Shown in pieces: positions 9,936 to 16,486 of a stretch of DNA of 57,595 nt; the first letter of the stretch is position 1, and each line of letters starts with the position of its first letter. The notes under the pieces are model-generated. The model saw nothing but the letters and a program-made list of their open reading frames with translations, did not search any database and was not told the DNA's origin. Origin of the DNA: an uncultured Endozoicomonas sp. (GTDB taxonomy: Bacteria; Pseudomonadota; Gammaproteobacteria; Pseudomonadales; Endozoicomonadaceae); assembly GCF_947495845.1 (NCBI RefSeq), contig NZ_CANMAO010000014.1, positions 1 to 57,595 on the forward strand. The letters are read 5' to 3'. Both the position numbers and the translations under genes were made by a program.

Positions 9936-10096
9936 GTACCCGATCATATGAAATCGAATATTTCTGGCTTAGTGGTTAGTTACTGCGCAAGGCACATCGA
10001 AGTGAGCATAGCTGTAGCTATGTGATCGTAGATGTAACGCCGCAGAGTGGCTGGCCACTGAGCCAGAAAATATGGTTTCGTATGGTTGGGTACTTA
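9933..10096. mobile_element. MITE-like element, family 1, copy A (164 bp)
   Basis: The element starts TAAGTACCCGATCATATGAA and ends in the imperfect inverse, with gggtactta at 10088-10096; the arms are roughly 35 bases. A second copy at 38555-38717 has the same ends, and its interior matches the reverse complement of this one (shared tcacatagct..gctatgct and gccttgc blocks). It encodes nothing of note. Short length, long terminal inverted repeats and two dispersed copies fit a non-autonomous transposable element. Confidence 0.8.
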
Positions 10097-10137
10097 GCCA
10101 CTTAAATACGGATCATCGCATTTGCAAGGAGGCAAAG

Positions 10138-10602
10138 ATGGTTTACAAAGGATTTAGCTGGGCGTTAAGCCTTTATATCGCCATCGTGTTTGTTCAATCA
10201 CTGTTTTTCAAATTCACTGGTGCCTATGAAACTCAACACATCTTCGGTGTTCTGGGTGATTGGTCCGGATTTCAGTGGTTCGCTGAATACGGTGCTTATG
10301 GTGTTGGCTCTGTGGAGCTGGTGGCCTCTATTCTATTGATGATTTCCTGCTGGCGTTTATATGGCGCCATTATTTCTGCTGGGGTAATGTCTGGCGCTGT
10401 CTTCTTCCATTTGTTTACGCCTTTGGGCATTGCCATGCCAGAGTTTAACGACGCTGGTGTCGTTATTGGCGATGATGGCGGCTTACTCTTTTATAATGCC
10501 TGCGGCCTTTTGGTTTCTGCGATTGTTTTAGCCGCCATGGAATTCTTCAAGACAGATAACAGGATTAAATCTCTGCTTTGTCGTTTGTGTCGTAAAAGTT
10601 AA
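10138..10602 (+). CDS. DoxX-like family membrane protein
   Basis: The 154-residue protein has four predicted membrane helices: ALSLYIAIVFVQSLFFKFTG, a second pair around GVGSVELVASILLMISCW and YGAIISAGVMSGAVFFHLF, and a final one near LLVSAIVLAAMEF. The pattern and length match the DoxX/DoxD superfamily of small quinone-related or redox membrane proteins; the exact function is unknown. The frame is open from 10072 inside the MITE, but a perfect AAGGAGG ribosome site at 10126-10132 fixes the ATG at 10138. The terminator at 10614-10641 follows. Confidence 0.78.
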   Translation: MVYKGFSWALSLYIAIVFVQSLFFKFTGAYETQHIFGVLGDWSGFQWFAEYGAYGVGSVELVASILLMISCWRLYGAIISAGVMSGAVFFHLFTPLGIAMPEFNDAGVVIGDDGGLLFYNACGLLVSAIVLAAMEFFKTDNRIKSLLCRLCRKS

Positions 10603-10613
10603 TGCGCTTTAAA

Positions 10614-10641
10614 AGCAGGGTTCAGTCGTTTGAATCCTGCT
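10614..10641. terminator. Terminator between the DoxX-like gene and rlmJ
   Basis: An 11-bp stem (AGCAGGGTTCA with TGAATCCTGCT, one G-T pair) has a six-base loop. Read on the minus strand it is followed by TTTT, so it best serves the end of rlmJ, with weaker use for the plus-strand DoxX-like gene. Confidence 0.65.
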
Positions 10642-10663
10642 CTTCCCTTCTCCTATATGACTA

Positions 10664-11488
10664 CTACTCTGCAACAAGAACCTGATGCCTGCATCGTGAT
10701 TTCTTATCTTGGGATAACATTTCAGATACCGCTGGCATTGTTGCCTTGAATTCGTCAGCCAGTGTCCACGGTGGATTAACAACAATCATGCCTGACGCTG
10801 TCATTCCTGGTTGTTCACTGTCTTCTATGCCCATTTCCATAAGGTGCACATTACGCATACGGCTTTTAGCGAAGGCTTTTTCCATTTGCTGAATCTGACC
10901 AGCATCAACGACAGGGTACCAAAGCAATATGGTTGCCTGTGGCATCTTCTGCCAGGCTTTTTCCATCACGGTAACAACGGTCTGATAATCGGATTTGATC
11001 TCGTAGGAAGGATCAATCAGCACCAGCGCCCTGCGGCTGGCAACGGGCAGTAAACTCAGCAAACCCTGAAAACCATCTTCCTGTCTTACATGACACAGCC
11101 TGCGGTGCTCACAATGGTTTTTCAGTTCTCTGAGTGTTTTCGGATGCATCTCAAAGAGCCATGTTTTATCGCCAGGCCTGAGCAAGCGTTTCACCAGCAA
11201 AGGCGAGCCAGGGTAGCTGCGCGCCTTAATGTCGGCAGCTATTTGACCATGATAGTCTTTCAAGCCGGGCTGTTTCTTCCAACTAATTTTAAGCACGCCC
11301 TCATCGGCTTCATTGGTTTTTTTGGCCATGGCGGAATCCAGCCGATAAAAGCCTGCGCCGGCATGGGTGTCAATGTAATCAAAGGGTTTATCCTTTTTCT
11401 GCATATGACGCACACAGGCCAGAAGCGTCCAATGCTTTAGTACATCTGCATGATTGCCTGCATGATAATGGTGCTGGTAACTCAACAT
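10664..11488 (-). CDS. 23S rRNA (adenine(2030)-N6)-methyltransferase RlmJ
   Basis: The 274-residue protein begins MLSYQHHYHAGNHADVLKH, the invariant RlmJ N-terminus, and ends with GMTASGMIVVNPPWTL, also conserved. It methylates A2030 of 23S rRNA in the cytoplasm using S-adenosylmethionine. The family catalytic motif is DPPY; here it reads LVLIDPSYE, with serine in the third position. I have not checked how common that substitution is. The frame is open 16 residues further upstream, but the family N-terminus sets the ATG at 11486-11488. It is divergent from the OlsF-like gene. Confidence 0.95.
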   Translation of the reverse strand: MLSYQHHYHAGNHADVLKHWTLLACVRHMQKKDKPFDYIDTHAGAGFYRLDSAMAKKTNEADEGVLKISWKKQPGLKDYHGQIAADIKARSYPGSPLLVKRLLRPGDKTWLFEMHPKTLRELKNHCEHRRLCHVRQEDGFQGLLSLLPVASRRALVLIDPSYEIKSDYQTVVTVMEKAWQKMPQATILLWYPVVDAGQIQQMEKAFAKSRMRNVHLMEMGIEDSEQPGMTASGMIVVNPPWTLADEFKATMPAVSEMLSQDKKSRCRHQVLVAE

Positions 11489-11684
11489 GTCTATGACGCT
11501 CTGATGGGAAGGAAGAGTAAGCCGGTGAAAGGGCAATGAAGGATCGGTGAAATCTAGCAGGTTTGTGGTTCAAGGGGCATACGGCGATCTATCCATACCA
11601 GTGACATTTAACGCAGGCTGACCACTCATTCATCAATGTGTCATGGATTATTAACGAGCCTGTCATTTTTGACCCTTATTTTAG

Positions 11685-11713
11685 TTGTGAACGGGCGATA
11701 CGTTAGACATTAT
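11685..11713 (+). promoter_or_regulatory. Candidate sigma70 promoter for the OlsF-like gene
   Basis: TTGTGA at 11685-11690 and CATTAT at 11708-11713 are separated by 17 bases, about 70 bases before the chosen ATG at 11783. A 14-base palindrome CAGTACAGGTACTG lies downstream at 11744-11757, within the presumed leader, and could be an operator. Both are pattern matches only. Confidence 0.4.
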
Positions 11714-11782
11714 AGAAAGAAAGGTGTGTACCCGGCAGAAGTACAGTACAGGTACTGCAACAACTCAAGGATAGAGGGCAAG

Positions 11783-13549
11783 ATGCTGAATTCACCTTTT
11801 CGACTGCCAAGATACACTCGCTCTGGCATTGTAGAGTCGGTTCTGGAGAAATTGACCGGGCTGACAGTGCTGGAACAACTTTACGAAGAAGAGCGCGGAT
11901 GCAATTACTCCGGTAAGCAATTCCTAAAACGGGCTCTGCAAATATTTGAAGTGGATTATGAGGTTGCTAAAGGTCAGATCGATTCTGTACCTGATCAAGG
12001 GCCATCCATTGTTGTCGCTAATCACCCCTTTGGAGGCATTGAGGGAGTGGCACTGGCTGACTTGTTGTTAGAGCAGCGTGATGATGTCAAAGTGCTTACC
12101 AATGAGCTCCTCTGTCGTATACCTGAATTTAAAGACGTCTTTATTGGCGTTGATGTGCTCAGCACCAATGCTCGGGAAAAAAACAAAGCGGCCATAGAAG
12201 AAGCAAGGCAGTGGGTTGCAGATGGTCATCAATTGTTGATTTTTCCTGCGGGTGAGGTATCAAGCTATAACAGTGATCTGGGCAGCGTATGTGATCCCCA
12301 GTGGCGAAATACTGCTGCAACACTGGCTCTGGCTACAAAGGCACAAGTTTCTCCGGTGTTTATTGATGGTTCCAATAGTAAATTATTTCATTGGTTTGGT
12401 CGTATTCATCCCCGCCTGAGAACACTGAGGCTGGTGAAAGAGCTCATCAATAAACAGGGAAGTACGCTCAGCTTTCGAATTGGTCGAACCATTGAGAATA
12501 AAGAGTTAACCACTTTTTCCACCAACGCTGCGTTGACGCAATACTTGCGGTTATGCACGTACCTTCTTTCTCCTTACCAAAATGATGCCGAAAGGCCTCA
12601 GATGAACAAACCCCTGAGAACGGAAGAACCGATTGCTGACAGTGTGTCCACCATCGCCATGCAAACTGAGATTGACCAGTTGTCTAAGCAGGCGCTGGTG
12701 CTTGAAAAAGGCGAAATGGCCGTTTATTGCGTAGAGTCCAGAGAGATTCCTTTTATTCTTAAAGAAATTGGCCGCTTGAGAGAGATTACCTTCCGGGAAG
12801 TGGGAGAAGGCAGTGGTCGTTCATTGGATTTGGATCATTACGATCAGTACTACCTGCATCTATTCCTGTGGAACCATGAAAAATCCGAAGTTGTTGGCGC
12901 TTATCGAATAGGCCGAGTGGATAAGATTCTCAGGGAGCAGGGTATTCATGGCCTCTATTCCCGCAGCCTGTTCAGCTACCACGCTGGTTTTATTCATAAA
13001 CTGGGCAGCAGCCTGGAGATGGGACGCTCTTTCGTCCGCGCAGAATATCAAAAAAGCCTGAGTGCTTTACTCATGTTGTGGAAAGGTATTGGCGCCTACG
13101 TTGCAGCAAACCCTCAATATAAAGTGCTGTTCGGTCCAGTCAGCATCAGCAGTGATTACAGTGAAGTGTCTCGTGAGTTGATGGCAGGTTGCCTCGGCGT
13201 GAATAACTCAGATCAGGCTCTGTCATCACTGGTCAAACCCACCACGCCGATTAAAAATACTCAGCAGATCTGGCTGACGGATGATTTGAAAGGTATCGAT
13301 AAAATTGAGCACCTGTCGTCTCTCATTCAACAGATCGAAAAGGATCAAAAAGGTATACCCGTTCTGTTGAAACAATACCTGAAATTGAGAGGAGAGCTGG
13401 CTGCTTTTAATGTTGACCCGGACTTTAACAATGCACTGGATGGGCTGATTATTGTTGATTTGCTGAAGGTTGATGAAAAGACACTGGCCAAATACATGGG
13501 CAGCGAGCGCAGTCGTTTGTTTTTACAGCACCACACCAGAGCAGCCTAA
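11783..13549 (+). CDS. OlsF-like bifunctional acyltransferase (PlsC-type plus GNAT/hemolysin-type)
   Basis: The 588-residue protein has two parts. The N-terminal half (about 30-290) is a PlsC-like O-acyltransferase with VVANHPFGGIEG, LIFPAGEVSS and PVFIDGSN; the family acidic residue of the His motif is glutamate here. The C-terminal half (about 300-560) is an OlsB/hemolysin-type N-acyltransferase with LREITFREVGEGSG, the D-x-YDQYYLHLFLW block and LGSSLEMGRSFV. This arrangement matches OlsF, which makes ornithine-type aminolipids by N-acylation then O-acylation. The lipid head group here is not known. The frame is open from 11636, but the ATG at 11783 has AGAGGG upstream and gives the normal N-terminus. 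The gene overlaps the converging DinB-like gene by four bases. Confidence 0.85.
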   Translation: MLNSPFRLPRYTRSGIVESVLEKLTGLTVLEQLYEEERGCNYSGKQFLKRALQIFEVDYEVAKGQIDSVPDQGPSIVVANHPFGGIEGVALADLLLEQRDDVKVLTNELLCRIPEFKDVFIGVDVLSTNAREKNKAAIEEARQWVADGHQLLIFPAGEVSSYNSDLGSVCDPQWRNTAATLALATKAQVSPVFIDGSNSKLFHWFGRIHPRLRTLRLVKELINKQGSTLSFRIGRTIENKELTTFSTNAALTQYLRLCTYLLSPYQNDAERPQMNKPLRTEEPIADSVSTIAMQTEIDQLSKQALVLEKGEMAVYCVESREIPFILKEIGRLREITFREVGEGSGRSLDLDHYDQYYLHLFLWNHEKSEVVGAYRIGRVDKILREQGIHGLYSRSLFSYHAGFIHKLGSSLEMGRSFVRAEYQKSLSALLMLWKGIGAYVAANPQYKVLFGPVSISSDYSEVSRELMAGCLGVNNSDQALSSLVKPTTPIKNTQQIWLTDDLKGIDKIEHLSSLIQQIEKDQKGIPVLLKQYLKLRGELAAFNVDPDFNNALDGLIIVDLLKVDEKTLAKYMGSERSRLFLQHHTRAA

Positions 13550-14073
13550 CTGGAGACCAGTCCGCTGTTACGATATATCTGGGTGGACGTAGCCACACCT
13601 AATTCATTATCCAAGGTCTGGCCTGCCTGTTGTAACAGCAGGTTTATAATCGCCATATGATGGGTTGTGTGGCTGTGCAGGAAGAGCAATTCCCTTTCTG
13701 GAGAGGTTTCTATTGCCACCGATGTGCCTTGGGTGTCTGTCACTGAGGTTAGCATCAACTTTTGATGCTTCAGCTCTGATGCGCTCAGTTCTGCTAACTG
13801 GTCAATAATTTGCTTTAGCGCGCCAATTCCAACAGACGATTGACGTTCAATGCGCTGTTCTCTTGTGCGGTTGTCATAATTAATATGGCGACTGTTCAGG
13901 CCTGAAAAAAAACATTGATAGAACTCAACGATATGCCGAGTATGCATGCCGATAGTTTGCCGGGCATCACCCGTAATGGCTGCAGGATATAGCTCATCGG
14001 GCGATGAGTTAATGGCGGCAATTAACTCAGACAGTAATTGCTCATTACAATAACAAACATTCTGTAGTGACAT
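13546..14073 (-). CDS. DinB-like superfamily protein
   Basis: The 175-residue soluble helical protein has the histidine spacing of DinB/YfiT-type metal-binding four-helix bundles: GMHTRHIVEFYQCFF (about residue 41-55), and FLHSHTTHHMAIINLLLQ near residue 134-151. Members include thiol-dependent transferases; the substrate here is unknown. The frame is open from a GTG at 14148, but the ATG at 14071-14073 with AGGAT upstream gives the usual domain start. It converges on, and overlaps by four bases, the OlsF-like gene. Confidence 0.7.
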   Translation of the reverse strand: MSLQNVCYCNEQLLSELIAAINSSPDELYPAAITGDARQTIGMHTRHIVEFYQCFFSGLNSRHINYDNRTREQRIERQSSVGIGALKQIIDQLAELSASELKHQKLMLTSVTDTQGTSVAIETSPERELLFLHSHTTHHMAIINLLLQQAGQTLDNELGVATSTQIYRNSGLVSS

Positions 14074-14183
14074 TCGATCCTGAACCTTTGCCTTCTTCCT
14101 GAAGAGCGAACCCATATGGGAATTGAGTGATCCACTTAAGTCTTGCACTATGTGAATTTTTAATCAAACTCGATAGAATGCTT

Positions 14184-14306
14184 TATACCCGTCGACTTTC
14201 CAGTTGCTATTTTGTTGGCTACGCGCGCTCACCCGCCTTACTATATGTAGGCTCACGAGCTTCGCTTACTTGCCGCCGCGTAGCACCTTGAAATCCTTTG
14301 GGTATA
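14184..14306. mobile_element. MITE-like element, family 2, copy A (123 bp)
   Basis: It starts TATACCCGTCGACTTTCCAG and ends with the imperfect inverse CTTGAAATCCTTTGGGTATA. A closely related copy is at 32070-32197, sharing the internal ctcaccc and ttgtaggctcacg..cttcgct blocks. It lies between the DinB-like gene and gcvH and fills most of that 354-base gap. The size and TATACCC ends resemble short palindromic elements common in gammaproteobacteria. Confidence 0.8.
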
Positions 14307-14380
14307 GTCGGCTAATCAGAATGCATATTGAAGAGTGATATTGATTCATCTCATTGCTAACTGTGAGGGAGCCAATAATA

Positions 14381-14431
14381 ATGAAAAGCATCTTTGGACA
14401 AAGAGCAACTCAACAGAGGATACATAAATGA
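14381..14431 (+). CDS. Possible 16-residue upstream ORF of gcvH
   Basis: An ATG at 14381 with GAGGGAG eight bases upstream opens a frame of 16 codons that stops in TGA at 14429-14431. That stop overlaps the gcvH start codon as ATGA. The peptide (MKSIFGQRATQQRIHK) is basic and has no domain. The exact ATGA overlap and the good ribosome site suggest translational coupling, or a leader peptide that tunes gcvH expression. A chance short frame cannot be excluded. Confidence 0.4.
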   Translation: MKSIFGQRATQQRIHK

Positions 14432-14820
14432 GCAATATACCGACTGATTTACGATACCTGACGTCTCACGAGTGGGTTCGGGTTGAAGGCGATGGTGTTG
14501 TCACTATCGGTATTACCGATCACGCTCAGGAAGCGCTGGGTGACGTGGTCTTTGTTGAGCTGCCAGAGACTGGTACTGTTCTGGCAGCTGGTGAAGAAGC
14601 CGGCGCGGTTGAATCGGTAAAAGCGGCTTCAGAAATTTATGCGCCTCTGACCGGTGAAATTCTGGAAGCCAACCCTGCTCTGGAAGAAGCGCCAGAAACC
14701 GTCAACACTGACCCTTATGTCGAAGGCTGGTTCTTCAAAATGAAGCTGAAGGATGAAGGTGAATTGGGCGAGCTGATGGACGCAGAAGCTTACGCCGAGT
14801 TTGTAGAATCTGAATCCTGA
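14428..14820 (+). CDS. gcvH: Glycine cleavage system H protein
   Basis: The 130-residue protein is a full-length lipoyl carrier of the glycine cleavage complex. It shows YLTSHEWVRVEGD at the start and the lipoylation site VESVKAASEIYAP with Lys65, followed by GEILEANPALEEAPETVN and the C-terminal GWFFKMKL. It shuttles the aminomethyl group of glycine between the P, T and L proteins. The genes gcvT and gcvP are not in the window, so it stands alone here. I do not see a glycine riboswitch upstream; instead there is a 16-codon frame that overlaps the start codon. Confidence 0.97.
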   Translation: MSNIPTDLRYLTSHEWVRVEGDGVVTIGITDHAQEALGDVVFVELPETGTVLAAGEEAGAVESVKAASEIYAPLTGEILEANPALEEAPETVNTDPYVEGWFFKMKLKDEGELGELMDAEAYAEFVESES

Positions 14821-14849
14821 TTCCACGCTGCAATTACCGTCAGTAGCAA

Positions 14850-14890
14850 AACAGGCACATCAAGTTATCCACAACGGGTGTGCCTTTGTT
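14850..14890 (+). terminator. Weak hairpin after gcvH containing a DnaA-box sequence
   Basis: AGGCACA and TGTGCCT form a 7-bp stem with a 19-base loop, followed by a short T/G-rich run, a possible weak terminator of gcvH. The loop contains the exact 9-mer TTATCCACA (14865-14873). A single such match is expected about once in every two windows of this size, so it is not evidence of an origin. Confidence 0.4.
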
Positions 14891-14938
14891 GTATCCTTTC
14901 CCACCATTATTTCGAACCCTTGCAGGATTTTATCATCC

Positions 14939-15697
14939 ATGAATGATGAGCAGTTGCTGCGTTACAGCCGTCAGATCATGCTTCAACCAATGGATATTGC
15001 TGGCCAGGAAAAACTACTGGCATCCCGAGTGCTTATTCTGGGAGTCGGAGGGTTGGGTTGCCCGGCTGCTCAGTATTTGGCAACAGCAGGTGTTGGTCAT
15101 ATCGTGCTGGTGGATCCTGACACCGTTGATGCTACTAATCTTCAACGACAACTGCTCTACTCCACAGAAGATTGCGGCACGCCCAAAGTGATCGCAGCAC
15201 AACGGCGTTTATCCGCGATTAATAACGATGTTAAATTTGATTCAATACACGGTTGTTTGAGTGAGCGTGAGCTTGACGAACAGGTCAGCAAGGCTGACGT
15301 GGTATTGGATTGTACAGATAACTTCAGCAGCCGGTTTGCCATCAACGCTGCCTGTGTAAAACACAAGACACCATTGGTCAGTGGTGCTGCGATAGGTTTT
15401 TCCGGCCAGCTTACCGTGTACGACCGTCGTCAGAACAACTCACCTTGTTATCGATGTCTATACGATGAACAGAGCAATGAAAACCTGACGTGCTCGCAGT
15501 CCGGAGTGCTTGGGCCTGTGGTTGGTACTATCGGTGTTATGCAGGCACTGGAAGCCATCAAAATTATTGCGGGCATTGGTAAAACATTAAATGGTCGGTT
15601 GATGATTTTAGATGCGATGACAATGGATTGGCAGACAATGGGGTTGGAGGCTGACCCGGACTGCCCAGTTTGTAGGCATCAGGCACCAATTACATAG
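14939..15697 (+). CDS. moeB: Molybdopterin-synthase adenylyltransferase MoeB (HesA/MoeB/ThiF family)
   Basis: The 252-residue protein adenylates the C-terminal glycine of MoaD (or ThiS) for sulfur transfer in molybdopterin (or thiamine) synthesis. It has the nucleotide loop ILGVGGLGCPAAQYLA, the NLQRQLLY arginine-finger region, VVLDCTDNFSSR, and two zinc Cys pairs, CYRC near residue 171 and CPVC near residue 244. Length and sequence fit MoeB rather than rhodanese-fused forms. No other moa or thi gene is close, so ThiF activity cannot be excluded. A long inverted repeat follows the stop codon. Confidence 0.88.
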   Translation: MNDEQLLRYSRQIMLQPMDIAGQEKLLASRVLILGVGGLGCPAAQYLATAGVGHIVLVDPDTVDATNLQRQLLYSTEDCGTPKVIAAQRRLSAINNDVKFDSIHGCLSERELDEQVSKADVVLDCTDNFSSRFAINAACVKHKTPLVSGAAIGFSGQLTVYDRRQNNSPCYRCLYDEQSNENLTCSQSGVLGPVVGTIGVMQALEAIKIIAGIGKTLNGRLMILDAMTMDWQTMGLEADPDCPVCRHQAPIT

Positions 15698-15727
15698 AAG
15701 CAATGGATTCTACACAGTTGGTGACTT

Positions 15728-15779
15728 AGAAGCTGTTCATGATCTTTTGCAAGTCGCAGAAAGATTGTGAACAGCTTCT
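15728..15779. terminator. Long-stem hairpin between moeB and the TfoX-C gene
   Basis: Two 19-base arms (17 of 19 complementary) enclose a 14-base loop, sitting between two converging genes. Its arm core AAGCTGTTC is also the arm of the terminator at 32204-32231, so the two may be related. It probably ends both transcripts. Confidence 0.6.
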
Positions 15780-15803
15780 TAGGGTGTCAATTGAGAAACA
15801 GGG

Positions 15804-16064
15804 TTATAAAGCGCACTCTTTAACCGCCCGAAGAAGACGAGCTTTGTGATCGGAGTCCAGATCATTCCAGTGACTGCCAATCAGTGCTCCCTCAAGCGCA
15901 TAAAGCAGTACCTTTGAAACTTTAAACCCGCGACTGCGGACTTTGCAGTAAGCAGCGACAGAGCCAACGTCGTGGAGCTGCTCAAGGGTTCTGATGCCGA
16001 CGGCGTTTAACCATTGCACGGATGTCTTGCCCAGGTTTTTTAATTCAATCAAATCTGTTGCCAT
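15804..16064 (-). CDS. TfoX C-terminal-domain protein
   Basis: The 86-residue protein consists only of a TfoX/Sxy C-terminal domain: LKNLGKTSVQWLNAVGIRTLEQLHDVGSVAAY, a helix-hairpin-like segment, then ALEGALIGSHWNDLD. Full TfoX/Sxy proteins have an additional N-terminal domain and promote competence gene expression; stand-alone C-domain proteins are common and their role is not clear. The start is the ATG at 16062-16064, with a weak ribosome site. There are no competence genes nearby. Confidence 0.85.
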   Translation of the reverse strand: MATDLIELKNLGKTSVQWLNAVGIRTLEQLHDVGSVAAYCKVRSRGFKVSKVLLYALEGALIGSHWNDLDSDHKARLLRAVKECAL

Positions 16065-16486
16065 TTACGGGATCCCTAACTCAACTCTGGCGTCCGTGTC
16101 AGAGACAGCATTTTTTAAAGGTCAGTAGGTTGTTGATGCTTTGTTGCACGCAAGCCTTCGTGAGCATAACTTTTCTGAGTCATTCTGAGTCACTGAGTTT
16201 TGCAACGAAGCGTCGACAGCCTTAGTAATTTTCCTTAAGAATAGACGAGTCTTTTGAGCTCATCACATAGCGTTTTCGGTTATTACCAAAATGATTGTGT
16301 TTTGACACTTTAGTCAACGAGTATCAAACGATGCATTATTTGATCGATTATTTTTATTATGAAAACGCAACATCATAAGATTGAGAACATTTTAGAACTG
16401 ATGAAAAATGAGAGGGAAAGTCGAATTTTCTGCTCGATCCCTTTGAGAAAAGACCCACACTGTCACTCTGACGTATAATCGCACCC
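16065..16486. other. Gene-free 422-base region upstream of mrcB
   Basis: No convincing gene. It contains a short direct repeat (ctgagtcattctgagtcactgag near 16176) and, just before mrcB, TATAAT at 16474-16479, a consensus -10 element only seven bases from the start codon. No ribosome site precedes mrcB. Confidence 0.5.

Noticed and set aside
14865-14873. Perfect DnaA box TTATCCACA
   Set aside because: A single match with no AT-rich repeats or further boxes nearby; one is expected by chance in about every second window of this size.
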